Shown in pieces: positions 53,186 through 63,624 of a stretch of DNA of 64,000 nucleotides. Under the pieces are notes generated by a model, which saw nothing but the letters and a program-made list of their open reading frames with translations, had not been told where the DNA came from and made no database searches. The stretch comes from Sphingobium xanthum (GTDB lineage Bacteria; Pseudomonadota; Alphaproteobacteria; Sphingomonadales; Sphingomonadaceae), in the NCBI RefSeq assembly GCF_019737615.1, contig NZ_JAHKKS010000002.1:523319-587318 (forward strand). Direction: 5' to 3'. The stretch's first letter is position 1. The number at the start of each line of letters is the position of its first letter. The translations under genes and the position numbers were made by a program.

Positions 53186-55348
53186 TCAGTCCTCTTCGGC
53201 CAGCGGCAGCGTCATGGAAAAGGTCGCGCCATAACCCGGCTCGTAGCGATAGGCCGCCTCGCCCCCATGACGCATCGCCGTCGCCTGCACGAAGGCAAGG
53301 CCAAGGCCGATGCTGGCACGGCCACCGACATCCCGACCTTCGGCATAAAGCGCGAAGGGACGTTCGGCGCGGCCCGGCGGCATTTCCGGCCCCGGCCCCG
53401 AAACGCTCAGTCGCGCGCGTTCGCCCTCGATCCTGACGGTCATATCGACCAGCGCCCCTTCCGGCGCGAACTTGACCGCATTGTCGAGGAGATTGACGCT
53501 CGCGCGGAGCAGCATGGCATGATCGCCCATCACCCAGATCTCGCCGTCGCCGCAGCCATCCTCGATGCGAACCGACCGTTCGACAGCACGCGGCCAGACC
53601 ATATCCGCCGCTTCCCGCGCGATATCGCAAAGGTCCACCGCTTCCGGCGCGATCGGCCGGCGGCGGGCGCGCGCAAGCTGAACGAAGTCATCCGCGAGGC
53701 GCAGGCCGTGGCGTGCATGCGAACGGATGCGGTCGATCACCGATGAAGGGACGATCGAGCCGCCCGACGCTGTCCTCTGCGTTTCCAGCAAGGTCAGGAT
53801 CGATGCATGCGGAGAGCGCAGATCGTGCGTGAGGAACTGCAGGACTTCCTCGCGCTCGTCGGTCGCGCGCTGAAGGTCCGTCATGTCCGCGAAGCGCACG
53901 ATGCGGCCGCCGCCCGAAAGCGGCGCATCGGTCATGATGAGCGTGAGGCCGCCGGGGCAACTGATGCGATTGCCGTCGAGCGTCGCGCCGGTGCAAATCC
54001 GAGCGAGAAACACATCGAGAGGGTGCCCCTGCGCATCCCCGCCGAACAACTGGTCCGCCGCCTGATTGGCGAGCATGATCGTCTCGCTCTCGTCGGTGAC
54101 CAGGGTGGCATCGGGCAACCGTTCGATCACATCGGCCGTGAACAGCCGCAGCGTGCGAAGCTGGGCGATAATGCCCTGCAGCTGCCTCGCCTCATGCGCG
54201 ATGCGGTCGGTCATCGGGCCGCGTTGCAAGGTCTGCGGTGCAATGCCGGGATCGGCCTCCAGCATCGCGGCTTGGCGGCCGATGAACTGGCTCGTCGCCG
54301 CAAGCCGCCGCCAACCCCAGAGAATATGCACGAGCAGGATGCCGAGGAGGGCGGCACCGGGCGGAACCCAGATGCCGGCAAGCGGTATCAGCGCCATGCT
54401 GACCGCTATGAGGGCCACAGGCACGATCAGGGACAGGCGCAGATTGACGGCTGGCCGGAAGCGCAGGAACGCGACCATCATCAGCCAGACCGGCAGGAGC
54501 GACAGAGCCACCAGCAACAGCTGCGGCACCTGCACGATCGTGCGGCCGCCGAGCAGTGCATTCAGCAAATTAGCCTGGATCTGCACGCCGGAAAGAAGCC
54601 CGCCGGCGGAACTCGGGACCGTATAGATGTCGCCCATCCCGCCCGCAGTCGAGCCGACCAGCACGATCTTGTCGCGGAAGATGGCAGGCGGCACTTCGCC
54701 TTTCAGTACCTGGGCGAAGGGGACGCGGCGAAAGGCGTCTGCGGGAAGCAGCGGCAAGAGGAACGGCTGCTGCTTGGGCAGCACCAGACCCGGTTGCGCG
54801 CGGCGCGCCAGCATCGTCACCATCTGCGGAATCTCGCGCCCGCCGACCATGATCTGCGTATCGGCCTGCCGGACGCCGTCATGCGCATCCAGGATCACTT
54901 CAGCCACACCCACCTGCGCAACAGCGGCCAGGCCCGGCGCGGGCAGCGAGACCGTCTCGGCGCCGGCAATTTCCCGCTGCACGAGTGCCGGTAGATAGAC
55001 ATTGCCTGCCTGCCGCATGGCCATGGCGAGCGCGGTATCGTCGGGAGACGGCTCAAGGAACAACACATCGTAGCCGATGGCGAGCGGCCTTGCCTCGGCG
55101 AGCCGTCGCAACAGTGCGGCATGGCGTGCCCGCGGCCAAGGCCAGCGCCCGATCTCGCTCAGGCTGGCGTCATCGATCTCGACGATGAGAATGCGCTCGT
55201 CCGCGGGGCGCGCGGCCCAGCGCTGGGCCAGGTCGTAGAGCCGGTTGTCGGCGGCCTGCGTCCACGCCCCAACGGCCGCGAAGCCAACCAGCAGGCTCGC
55301 AGCGAGCAGGACGAGCAACCACTCCAGCGCAAGACGGCGATAGAGCAA
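53186..55348 (-). CDS. CHASE2-domain sensor histidine kinase with altered ATP-binding box
   Basis: 720 residues: N-terminal anchor, CHASE2 domain (about 30-270, ILIVEIDDASLSEIGRWPWPR), three membrane segments (about 275-345), a PAS-like region, HisKA with FLTHDLRSPHAS and an HATPase domain (NLLDNAVKFAP, GLGLAFVQ). In the G1 box the usual DxGxG reads VSGPG, so the conserved adenine-binding Asp is Val. The gene starts with TTG three bases after the LysM-FecR gene stop and forms an operon with it and the OmpR-type regulator. Confidence 0.88.
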   Translation of the reverse strand: MLYRRLALEWLLVLLAASLLVGFAAVGAWTQAADNRLYDLAQRWAARPADERILIVEIDDASLSEIGRWPWPRARHAALLRRLAEARPLAIGYDVLFLEPSPDDTALAMAMRQAGNVYLPALVQREIAGAETVSLPAPGLAAVAQVGVAEVILDAHDGVRQADTQIMVGGREIPQMVTMLARRAQPGLVLPKQQPFLLPLLPADAFRRVPFAQVLKGEVPPAIFRDKIVLVGSTAGGMGDIYTVPSSAGGLLSGVQIQANLLNALLGGRTIVQVPQLLLVALSLLPVWLMMVAFLRFRPAVNLRLSLIVPVALIAVSMALIPLAGIWVPPGAALLGILLVHILWGWRRLAATSQFIGRQAAMLEADPGIAPQTLQRGPMTDRIAHEARQLQGIIAQLRTLRLFTADVIERLPDATLVTDESETIMLANQAADQLFGGDAQGHPLDVFLARICTGATLDGNRISCPGGLTLIMTDAPLSGGGRIVRFADMTDLQRATDEREEVLQFLTHDLRSPHASILTLLETQRTASGGSIVPSSVIDRIRSHARHGLRLADDFVQLARARRRPIAPEAVDLCDIAREAADMVWPRAVERSVRIEDGCGDGEIWVMGDHAMLLRASVNLLDNAVKFAPEGALVDMTVRIEGERARLSVSGPGPEMPPGRAERPFALYAEGRDVGGRASIGLGLAFVQATAMRHGGEAAYRYEPGYGATFSMTLPLAEED

Positions 55349-55351
55349 CGC

Positions 55352-56707
55352 CTATTTCCCCCGGCGGGATGCGGGCTTTTCCTCCGGCGCGACGATCAGC
55401 TTCTCGAACGGAAGCCACTTCTCGGTCATCTCGCCGTCCAGAAACTGACGCACGCCGACGCGCCAATAGTAAGTGCCATATTCAAGATTGCGCAGCTCCA
55501 GCCCTTCCGGCCCGAGGCCGCCTTCATCGATGACCGGCAGATCGGTCTGGTCCTCGCCGGTCATCTGGAAGCGGTAGACGCGCTGGCCCTCGCCCGCCCC
55601 GCTCCAGCGAAAGCGCATCGACGCCAGTGTCCCGACTGCCGTGGCGGCCAGCCCGGTCAGCCGCCGCTTCATCGCGTACGTCTGATAGAGACCTTCAAGG
55701 CCCGACTGCGAAATAGCCGTCGCGCGGACGAACCAGTTGCCATTGGGCAGATCGGCGAAGCGCGCGGCTGGCTGCTGGACGACCTGCTCGGCCACCACAT
55801 CGACGAAGCCGGCATCCTTGCCGATCTGGACATGATAGGCTGAGGCGGCCGGGCTGGCGGCAAGCTGGAGCTCGACCATCGGGTCGATCTGCACCTTGCC
55901 CGGCTCGATCAGCTCGACCGGCGGCAACAGCGCTTCCTCGGTGATCGCGCCGTCGCGGGCGATGCGGGCGCCAAAGCCCTGTTCCACGGTCTCGCCGGGC
56001 ACATTGCCGGCACCGACCGCGACGACACCTTCCAACACCTCGGCGCTGGTCTGCTCATCGGCGAAACCGACACGGAAGCGCGTGCCGCGCACCGCCGAGA
56101 CGGCGCGCTGCGTGCGGATCCTGAATTGCCCCCTGCCGCCGACCGGCATCGCTTCGGTCTCGACCTTGCCGCTGCCGACCTCCAGATCATAATCGATCGT
56201 GTCACCGAGCAGGAAACGACGAAGCTGGCGGATGGTGACCCGGCTGCGCGTGGGCAGGGTCGTGCGCGATCCGTTGGGCAGCTCGATCGTGAGGAAGCCG
56301 GTATCGCCTGTCGCCAGCGTCGAGCCGATCGCGACCTGCATGCCGATAGCTACGGGCAAATCGCGCCCGCCGCTGGTGATCTGAACATTGCCGCGTGCCG
56401 CGATCAGCCGCGCGTCGAGCGTTTCGGTCCGCAGCAGCGACACCGGCACTGTCAGCACCTTGCCGACCGGGATACGGCGTGGATTGGCGATACGGTTGAG
56501 CCGCTGAACGGCGCGATAGTCGCCGCGCCGCAGCAGGAAGCGGTTGGCAAGGCCGTATAGCGTGTCGCCCCTGGCCATGGTGTAGCGGATCGTCTCGCCC
56601 TGCGGAGCCTTTGAGCGTCCGGGCTGGGCCTGCGCGTCCGTCGCGGCCAGGGTCATCCACGCAAGCGCAGCCATCGCGATCAACCGCGAGGGACGCTCAA
56701 ACCGCAT
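55352..56707 (-). CDS. Exported LysM-FecR domain protein
   Basis: 451 residues from ATG 56707. A signal peptide (to AATDAQAQ), then a LysM domain (IRYTMARGDTLYGLANRFL) and a FecR domain (about 110-230, GSTLATGDTGFLTIELPNGS), followed by beta-rich fibronectin-like repeats. In CHASE2 systems such proteins are thought to sense the envelope and feed the kinase. ATG overlaps the regulator stop as TGATG. Confidence 0.86.
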   Translation of the reverse strand: MRFERPSRLIAMAALAWMTLAATDAQAQPGRSKAPQGETIRYTMARGDTLYGLANRFLLRRGDYRAVQRLNRIANPRRIPVGKVLTVPVSLLRTETLDARLIAARGNVQITSGGRDLPVAIGMQVAIGSTLATGDTGFLTIELPNGSRTTLPTRSRVTIRQLRRFLLGDTIDYDLEVGSGKVETEAMPVGGRGQFRIRTQRAVSAVRGTRFRVGFADEQTSAEVLEGVVAVGAGNVPGETVEQGFGARIARDGAITEEALLPPVELIEPGKVQIDPMVELQLAASPAASAYHVQIGKDAGFVDVVAEQVVQQPAARFADLPNGNWFVRATAISQSGLEGLYQTYAMKRRLTGLAATAVGTLASMRFRWSGAGEGQRVYRFQMTGEDQTDLPVIDEGGLGPEGLELRNLEYGTYYWRVGVRQFLDGEMTEKWLPFEKLIVAPEEKPASRRGK

Positions 56708-57390
56708 CAAAAGCTTTCGAGCCGATAGCCGTAACCGAACACCGTCTGCAGGCGATAGCCATTGTCCGAGCGCAGATTGAGCTTCGAGCGGATGCGCGAG
56801 ACATGCATGTCGAGGGTGCGTGTCGAAAGCTCCGCGACCGATTTCCACACCGTCTCCATCAGATAGCGCCGCGACAGCGGCTTGTGCTGATTGGCGAAGA
56901 ACAGCCGGGCAAGCGCGAACTCCTTCGACGTGACCACGATGGGCTCGCCGTTCAGAGTAACGCTTTCGTCGAGCCGGTCAAAGACATAGGGGCCATAGGT
57001 CTCAATGCGGTTGTCGATCGGCTGCGCGCTGGTCCGGCGCAGCAGCGCCTCCACCCGCGCCGCGATCACCACCGCGGATTCCGGCTTCACGATGAAGTCG
57101 TCCGCGCCGGCATTGAGCGCGGCCGCCACATCGTCCTTATCCGATCGACTGGTGAGCATGATGACCGGCGGGCTTTTGGGCAGATTGGCCCGCGCCCAGG
57201 CAACGATGTCCATGCCCGAGAGGTCGGGCATGTTCCAGTCGAGGATCAGAAGATCATAGGTATCGCGCTGCAAGGCCAGCGGCACGTCACGGCTGCGATG
57301 AAAGGTGACGCAGATATGCCCGTTCTGCCTGAGCACCTGCGACACGAACTCGATGGACCCTTCATCGTCGTCAACGATAGCGATGCGCAT
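56707..57390 (-). CDS. OmpR-family response regulator
   Basis: 227 residues: receiver (AIVDDDEG, phosphoacceptor Asp in LLILDWNMPDLSG, Lys in FIVKPES) and winged-helix DNA-binding domain (LDMHVSRIRSKLNLRSDNGY). First gene of the three-gene operon with the LysM-FecR protein and CHASE2 kinase; it should carry the output of that kinase. Confidence 0.92.
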   Translation of the reverse strand: MRIAIVDDDEGSIEFVSQVLRQNGHICVTFHRSRDVPLALQRDTYDLLILDWNMPDLSGMDIVAWARANLPKSPPVIMLTSRSDKDDVAAALNAGADDFIVKPESAVVIAARVEALLRRTSAQPIDNRIETYGPYVFDRLDESVTLNGEPIVVTSKEFALARLFFANQHKPLSRRYLMETVWKSVAELSTRTLDMHVSRIRSKLNLRSDNGYRLQTVFGYGYRLESF

Positions 57391-57565
57391 CCTTGCTCCC
57401 CACCCTCTCTCCTTGCCGATCTAGATAGGAAACGATCGGTCGTCATGTTTTGGGGCGCATGGTTACAAACTTTTACACCATGTCAAAGGGCAGGCTGACG
57501 CCCTTGCAGGATGTGAAACCCAGTTTGGGACGGTTCATCACCGTCATGAAAGGAGGATGCAGGTC

Positions 57566-57602
57566 AAAAATGAGGGCGGGCACGCTCGCGGCACCCGCCC
57601 TC
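57566..57602 (-). terminator. Rho-independent terminator after the long TonB receptor
   Basis: On the minus strand GAGGGCGGG pairs with CCCGCCCTC (a 9-bp perfect stem, with extra pairing inside) and is followed by ATTTTTGA, 30 bases after the receptor stop. Confidence 0.8.
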
Positions 57603-57631
57603 TCAGTCGGTCGGGGAGAGGTGCAATCCGA

Positions 57632-60600
57632 TCAGAGCGTGACCTTCACGCCGATCACGAAGCGGCGGCCGATCGTATCGAACATCATCGGGTTGGTCTG
57701 CATCGCATTGTTGCCGAGCGTGCCCCAATAGGGCGTGATCGGCGGATCGCGATCGAGCAGATTGGTGACGTTGCCGAATATCTCGACATCCTTGCCGCCC
57801 AGCTCGAGCTGATAGCCGAGGCGCGTATCGACATAGAACACGCCGGCAACCCGGTTATGGCCAATCTTCACCGTCGTCGGCGGCGCATTTTCCTGAGTGC
57901 CCGGCGAAATGTAACGCCCCTGCAGGAAAGCCGAGAAGCCGCCGTTCCGATAAGTCATGTTGCCGGTATATTTGAACTCCGGGAGGGCATAAGCGATGCC
58001 GTCCGACTGCTGGATGCCGGTCTGTCCCGCACGATCCTTGGTCTCGCCATTGGGGAAGGCGGCCGTTGGCGCGCCAGTCTCGGAACGCACCAGCAGCCAG
58101 CTCGCGAAGCCGCGCATGGCGATGGACTCGTCTCCGCCCAGCAGCCGGACCGGCCGGCGGAAGCTCGCTTCCAGATCGACGCCTTCCACCTTCGACTGAT
58201 TGATGTTGACGAAGATGTCACCGACCAGAACCAGCGCCCTGGTGTTCGGATCTCGGGTTACCAAGGAGCAGAATTGCTGCTGACCCGCATGGCAGTTGTT
58301 GACCACCGCCTGATTGCCGACCTGGCCGATCGCGTCCTTGATCTTGATCTTGTACCAGTCGAGCGAGACAGACAGCCCGTCGATGAACTTGGGCTGGAAG
58401 ACTGCGCCGGCCGTGATCGTGTCCGCCAGCTCCGGCCGCACGCTCGGATTGCCGCCCGAGAAGCGCGTGACCGTGACGAGCGGCCCCGGATCGTTCGTGC
58501 CGGTCGAGAATTGCGGATCGTTGACCGTCGCCGTGCCGCCGGTGATATCGAATCGCTCGGAGAGATTGGCGGCGCGCACGTCGCGCGAATAGGTGCCGCG
58601 CAAGCGCAGGCCTCCACCGATGGTCCAGTTGACGCCGCCCTTATAGGCCCAGACCGGTCCGCTGCCGCTATATTCCGCCCAGCGCGCCGCCGCGTTCACC
58701 GAGAGATCCTCGAAGAAGGGCGTGTTGGCCAGGATCGGCACCAGCACTTCGCCGAAGGCCTCCTTGACGCTGATGCTGCCGTCGATGTTCGACACCTTGG
58801 AAAATTGCGTCGCGACCGTATTCGCGCAGTCGCCCGCAACCGGCAGGCCGCGCAGGCCCGCCGCCGTCGCCGCGGCCGATCCGGCGCACGGCACCGGAAA
58901 CGCCGTGCGGTTCGGGCCGAGCGTGTGATCGCTGGTCGGATTGCCCGGATCGCGCACGATCTGATGGATCGTCTCCTTGCGATAGGCGCCGCCGAACGCG
59001 AGCGTGATCGGCCCCGCACCCCAGCCCTGATGCAGTGTGCCGCTGGCCGACATCTCAAAAATATGCTGCTTCATCCGCATGATGTTCAGCTTGGCTTCCT
59101 GCGTCACATAGCTGTCGGTCTCGCCGGTGAAGCCGCCATTGGCGAAGAAGAGCCGTGTGTTGATCGTCTGACCAGGATCATAGCCGATGACCCAATCGAC
59201 CGCCGCCTTCGAGGCGTTGCCGGCGCCGAACAGATTGAGCGGCTGGCACCCGGCATAGGCATTGCTGAACAGGCTCGTGCGGCAGACGATATTGCCATTG
59301 GCATCGCGCACCGCGTCGATCGCCGCATAGATGCGGTCCACGCGCAGGCCGATCTGATAGGCTTCGCGCTTGCTCTCGCCATATTGATAATAGCCGTCGA
59401 ACTGCCAGCCATCGAGGAAGCCGCCGTCATTGGCGATGGTCCACTCATAGCCGGCCGTGCCCGAGTTCAGCACCGTCTCGTCGTAGATCTTGTAGTTGCC
59501 GGCGAGGTCCAGAATGCTGCCCATGCGGCGGAAGGAGAAGGACTGGATATTGTTCGCCGTCATCAGGTCGACCAGCGACTGCGGCAGATAGGCATTGTCG
59601 CGGAAGATCGTAAGCCCGGTCGGCGCGCCGGTGATCGCGCCGCGCGGCGTGTTGAAACCGCTGGTCGTCTTTCGCCCGCGGATGAACTGCGCGAACACGG
59701 TCAGATTGTCCGCCAGTTCATAGTCCGCATAGGCGAAGAGGCTGCTGCGGTCGAAGTCCGGCTGCAGCGTGTTCACCTCCGCGCCGCCAAGATCGACGCC
59801 GCTTCCCCCATTGGCGATCGATTGCCGCGCTCCCGCGCCGGCACCGACATCGCCGGAGAAAATCCCGCTGTCCTGGAATTTCGAGATGGAGCCGTCGCGA
59901 TTGAACATGATGCCGTAGAGTGGCGAGGTCTTCGATGCCGCGATCAACCCGTCGAATGTCGCGTTGCGGGAGACAACATTGGGATAGATCTGCAGCACGT
60001 TGTTCGCGTCGGGAATGGTGCTCCAGGACTGGTACCAGTCGCGGCCCTTATAGTCGTGAATGCCCTGCTGCTCGAAGCGCTCCGCCGAGACGATCAGGTG
60101 CCCGCGGTCGCCCAGCTTGACGCCCCAGGTCGCGCTCACCTGATAATTGGTGCCGTCATCGCGCGTCGTTTGCCCATATTGGGCGGAGACTTTGAGGCCC
60201 GTGAAATTGGTGTCGAGAATGAAGTTGGTGACGCCCGCTACCGCATCCGTGCCGTAGGCCGCCGAGGCGCCGCCGGTCACGGTCTCGATGTTGCGGATCA
60301 GCGCCTCGGGGAAATTGGTGATGTCGACGCCGCCAAAGGCCGTCGCCGAGATCATCCGCCGCCCGTTCAGCAATACCAGCGTCCGATTGGCGCCCAGACC
60401 ACGCAGATTGAGGCTGCCGGCGCTACCGCTGCTGAAGAAATTGGCTCCGGTCTGCGTGCCATTTCCATAGAATTGCGGCAGTTGGCTCAGACCCTCCGCG
60501 AGGGTCGTGGGCGCCATCGACTTGATCTCGCTCGCGGCTACCGCCGTCACGGGCACCGGCGTTTCCATGCCCGTCGCGAGGCGCAGGCGCGAACCGGTAA

Positions 60601-60757
60601 TGACGATCGCCTCTTCCGACTCGACCGCCTCCTGTGGTGCGGCGTCTTCCTGCGCCCCCGCCGAACCTGTGCCGATCATCAGCGCGACGGCGCTTGCGCC
60701 GATCGCGAGAACGGCCCGCAATGCGCGTGACAGCCCCTTTTCCGCATCCCCCTTCAT
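57632..60757 (-). CDS. TonB-dependent receptor, long type
   Basis: 1041-residue outer-membrane receptor. Signal peptide (to GSAGAQ), TonB box-like EAIVITGSRLR, plug with SLNLRGLGANRTLVLLNGRR and GGASAAYGTDAVAGVTNFI, then the barrel to the C-terminal Leu. This plug type is typical of large receptors for peptides, glycans or plant compounds in sphingomonads. ATG 60757 has AGGGAAC upstream. A 20-bp AT palindrome lies 70-90 bases upstream of the start. Confidence 0.92.
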   Translation of the reverse strand: MKGDAEKGLSRALRAVLAIGASAVALMIGTGSAGAQEDAAPQEAVESEEAIVITGSRLRLATGMETPVPVTAVAASEIKSMAPTTLAEGLSQLPQFYGNGTQTGANFFSSGSAGSLNLRGLGANRTLVLLNGRRMISATAFGGVDITNFPEALIRNIETVTGGASAAYGTDAVAGVTNFILDTNFTGLKVSAQYGQTTRDDGTNYQVSATWGVKLGDRGHLIVSAERFEQQGIHDYKGRDWYQSWSTIPDANNVLQIYPNVVSRNATFDGLIAASKTSPLYGIMFNRDGSISKFQDSGIFSGDVGAGAGARQSIANGGSGVDLGGAEVNTLQPDFDRSSLFAYADYELADNLTVFAQFIRGRKTTSGFNTPRGAITGAPTGLTIFRDNAYLPQSLVDLMTANNIQSFSFRRMGSILDLAGNYKIYDETVLNSGTAGYEWTIANDGGFLDGWQFDGYYQYGESKREAYQIGLRVDRIYAAIDAVRDANGNIVCRTSLFSNAYAGCQPLNLFGAGNASKAAVDWVIGYDPGQTINTRLFFANGGFTGETDSYVTQEAKLNIMRMKQHIFEMSASGTLHQGWGAGPITLAFGGAYRKETIHQIVRDPGNPTSDHTLGPNRTAFPVPCAGSAAATAAGLRGLPVAGDCANTVATQFSKVSNIDGSISVKEAFGEVLVPILANTPFFEDLSVNAAARWAEYSGSGPVWAYKGGVNWTIGGGLRLRGTYSRDVRAANLSERFDITGGTATVNDPQFSTGTNDPGPLVTVTRFSGGNPSVRPELADTITAGAVFQPKFIDGLSVSLDWYKIKIKDAIGQVGNQAVVNNCHAGQQQFCSLVTRDPNTRALVLVGDIFVNINQSKVEGVDLEASFRRPVRLLGGDESIAMRGFASWLLVRSETGAPTAAFPNGETKDRAGQTGIQQSDGIAYALPEFKYTGNMTYRNGGFSAFLQGRYISPGTQENAPPTTVKIGHNRVAGVFYVDTRLGYQLELGGKDVEIFGNVTNLLDRDPPITPYWGTLGNNAMQTNPMMFDTIGRRFVIGVKVTL

Positions 60758-60825
60758 GTTCCCTCTCCTGTCTTGCACCTGGCGGTCGGCGCCCTTGTCC
60801 AGAACCGTCCCGCCTTCTAATATGA

Positions 60826-60845
60826 ATATGAATATATATTCATAT
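60826..60845. promoter_or_regulatory. 20-bp perfect AT-rich palindrome upstream of the TonB receptor
   Basis: ATATGAATAT followed by its exact reverse complement ATATTCATAT, in a GC-rich surround, 69 bases upstream of the receptor start. Position and symmetry suit an operator over the promoter. The rest of the 393-base gap to the next gene (61151) shows no coding signal. Confidence 0.6.
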
Positions 60846-61150
60846 AATCTGCGTCAATGCACAATGACGTGGGCACGGAAACGCCGCCCACTCTGCCCGT
60901 GCGTGTCCTGACGCTCGCAAGGCGTCCCGAGTCCCGACTGTCGCGCAAATGTCACCAAGCGGCACAACCGTCCCACAATGAATCTCGTAACATACTGGAT
61001 CATCGTGATTTATCTCGATGGGCAGATGCCCACTCCGCCCTCGTGGGACCGAATGTGGTTTACCGGTAACGTCAATGGCGGGATTGATTGCAGGGTGAGT
61101 TGAGGCTGCCAGACAACGGCGAGCCATCCAGGTGAGGAGTGTCAGGAAGC

Positions 61151-62347
61151 ATGGCTTCGATCGAAGACGTGGTCGCGAAGAAAGTCGCACCAGCCCCTAG
61201 CGCAGCGGCATCAGAGGATCCGGAAAAGAACTTCCGTTTCTACGATAATCGTCAGAAATATCTGATGTTCGTGAATACCTGCTCGGAAAAGTGGATCGTC
61301 TCCGATCGCGTGCAGAAGGAGCTGTCGCATCTCACGCCGAAGCCGCCGGCCGTGCGCTTCTTCGATGCCGGCATGGGCGACGGCACCGTCCTCGCCCGTG
61401 TCCTCCGCTCCATGCATCGCCAGTTCGAGCGCTTCCCCTTCTTCATCGCCGGCAAGGAAATCAGCCTCGAGGACGTGCGCCTCACGCTGGATAAGATGCC
61501 GGACCGTTTCCTCGAGCATCCCGAGATGGTGTTCGCTTTCACGAACATCTCCTATGCCGACGCGCCCTGGCTGCAGCCGTCCAATCCGGAAGCCGCCAAG
61601 AACATGGTTTGGAAAGAAGTCGCGCTGACGGGCACGACGACGGCCGAGTTCGAGCAGCAGATCCTGGAATTGCAGCCTTTTCTCGCGCAGAACTGGAAGA
61701 CCAAGGTCAGCGAGAAGACGGGCAGCATGATCCCCGAGACGCCGACCACGGTCATCCTCTACCGCGAGGATTGCAAGTTCATGCTCGATCGCGTCATTCC
61801 GCGGAAGAGCGAACCGAAGGCAGACTACGACCTGATCCTCGCCAGCCAGCCCTTCCGCCTGCGCGCGCCGACCAAGTTCAAGGCGGGCCGCGTCCTCGCC
61901 CCGCTTGCCAAGGCGCTCGGCGTCGGTGGCCGCCTGCTCGGCATCCACTCGGCCGGCAATGATCCGGGCATCGAGATCGTCCAGAAGATCTGGCCGGGCG
62001 AAGACCCGTTCACCGTCTCGCGCCGCGAACTGCTGGATGCGACCAAGGACGCCATGGGCGCCGACGCCTCGAAGTTCCGCTTCGACCCCTTGCCAAATCG
62101 CGAAGCGATCTTCCGGTACGAGATGCACACGCTGCCCGACGAGATCGACAGCGAGAGCGCCTCGATCGGCACGTCCACCCTGCTCGCCGCCTGGAATGCC
62201 GCGACTTACGTGGCGCAGATCGACGACGAGCGTCTCGCCGAAGCCATGAGCAACAGCAACTATCTCGAAGCGACCCGCAACGTTCTGCGGAAGAACGGTG
62301 AGCTGTGGTTCAACGACGAGAGCTACATCATCGAGCGGACCCGCTGA
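61151..62347 (+). CDS. Uncharacterised SAM-dependent methyltransferase-like protein
   Basis: 398 residues from ATG 61151 (AGGAA upstream). The Rossmann-type SAM motif I is RFFDAGMGDGTVLARVLR, with a later acidic strand (DLILASQPFRLRAP). The remaining half has no family I recognise. It is followed by metK (53 bases) and ahcY on the same strand, so it sits at the head of a SAM-cycle operon: synthesis, use and recycling of SAM. The methyl acceptor is unknown. Confidence 0.72.
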   Translation: MASIEDVVAKKVAPAPSAAASEDPEKNFRFYDNRQKYLMFVNTCSEKWIVSDRVQKELSHLTPKPPAVRFFDAGMGDGTVLARVLRSMHRQFERFPFFIAGKEISLEDVRLTLDKMPDRFLEHPEMVFAFTNISYADAPWLQPSNPEAAKNMVWKEVALTGTTTAEFEQQILELQPFLAQNWKTKVSEKTGSMIPETPTTVILYREDCKFMLDRVIPRKSEPKADYDLILASQPFRLRAPTKFKAGRVLAPLAKALGVGGRLLGIHSAGNDPGIEIVQKIWPGEDPFTVSRRELLDATKDAMGADASKFRFDPLPNREAIFRYEMHTLPDEIDSESASIGTSTLLAAWNAATYVAQIDDERLAEAMSNSNYLEATRNVLRKNGELWFNDESYIIERTR

Positions 62348-62400
62348 GCCGCGATCCAGAATTTTTCAATTTTTGCAGTCACTAGAGAGGACAAAGCATA

Positions 62401-63612
62401 ATGACGCGTTCGAGCTATCTCTTTACCTCGGAGTCGGTGTCCGAGGGTCATCCCGACAAGGTGTCGGACCAGATCAGCGACGCGATTGTCGATCTGTTTC
62501 TGAGCAAGGACCCCGAGGCGCGCATCGGCTGCGAGACGCTGACGACCACGCAGCTCGTCGTGCTGGCCGGCGAGATCCGCTGCAAGGGCGTGTATGAGAA
62601 TGGCGACTGGGTGCCGGGCGCGCGCGACGAGATCGAGAAGGTCGTGCGGGGCACGGTCAAGGAGATCGGGTACGAGCAGGACGGCTTCCACTGGGAGACG
62701 CTGCGCTTCGAGAACAACCTGCACGCGCAGTCGGCGCACATCGCGCAGGGTGTGGACGCGGCCGGCAACAAGGACGAAGGCGCCGGCGACCAGGGCATCA
62801 TGTTCGGCTTTGCCTGCGACGAGACGCCGGACCTCATGCCCGCGACCCTCTATTACAGCCACAAGATCCTGGAGCGCATGGCCGCCGACCGTCACTCGGG
62901 CGCCGCGCCGTTCCTGGAGCCGGACACGAAGAGCCAGGTGACCCTGCGCTTCGACAATGGCGTTCCCGTTGCCGCCACCGCGATCGTGGTCTCGACTCAG
63001 CATGCACCGGGCTATGACACGGGCGCCAAGGAAGCCGAGCTGCACGCTTATGTGAAGAAGGTGATCGCCGACGTGATCCCGGCCGCGCTGCTCTCGGCCG
63101 AGACGGTCTATCACATCAACCCGACCGGCAGCTTCGAGATCGGTGGCCCGGACGGCGACGCCGGCCTCACCGGCCGCAAGATCATCGTCGACACCTATGG
63201 CGGCGCGGCTCCGCACGGCGGCGGCGCGTTCTCGGGCAAGGACCCGACCAAGGTCGACCGTTCGGCTGCCTATATCTCGCGCTACCTCGCCAAGAACATC
63301 GTCGCGGCCGGCCTCGCCAAGCGCTGCACGATCCAGCTGGCCTACGCGATCGGCGTCTCCAAGCCGCTCTCGCTCTATGTCGACACGCACGGCACCGGCA
63401 CGGTGGGCGACGATAAGATCGAAGCCGCGATCGCGAGCATCGAGAAGCTGGGCGACCTCACGCCGCGCGGCATCCGCACCCATCTCGGCCTCAACAAGCC
63501 GATCTATAAGAAGACCGCCGCCTACGGCCACTTCGGCCGCACGCCCGAAGGCGACTTCTTCTCCTGGGAGCGCACCGACCTCGTCGATGACCTCAAGGCG
63601 GCTCTGAAGTAA
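62401..63612 (+). CDS. metK: S-adenosylmethionine synthase
   Basis: 403 residues. Makes SAM from methionine and ATP. Landmarks: [51 protein letters not shown] and a loop over the active site. It is the middle gene between the methyltransferase-like gene and ahcY. I looked for SAM riboswitch motifs in the 53-base gap and found none. Confidence 0.96.
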   Translation: MTRSSYLFTSESVSEGHPDKVSDQISDAIVDLFLSKDPEARIGCETLTTTQLVVLAGEIRCKGVYENGDWVPGARDEIEKVVRGTVKEIGYEQDGFHWETLRFENNLHAQSAHIAQGVDAAGNKDEGAGDQGIMFGFACDETPDLMPATLYYSHKILERMAADRHSGAAPFLEPDTKSQVTLRFDNGVPVAATAIVVSTQHAPGYDTGAKEAELHAYVKKVIADVIPAALLSAETVYHINPTGSFEIGGPDGDAGLTGRKIIVDTYGGAAPHGGGAFSGKDPTKVDRSAAYISRYLAKNIVAAGLAKRCTIQLAYAIGVSKPLSLYVDTHGTGTVGDDKIEAAIASIEKLGDLTPRGIRTHLGLNKPIYKKTAAYGHFGRTPEGDFFSWERTDLVDDLKAALK

Positions 63613-63624
63613 CTGACCGACATC

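Noticed and set aside
57557..60730. A very long open frame (1057 codons) on the plus strand
   Set aside because: It is antisense to the long TonB receptor; the composition is Arg/Asp/Ala-rich as expected from the complement of a GC-rich gene, and it has no ribosome binding site or family motif.
62348..62400. SAM or SAH riboswitch before metK or ahcY
   Set aside because: The gaps are short (53 and 57 bases) and lack the conserved cores; only a simple hairpin is seen before ahcY.
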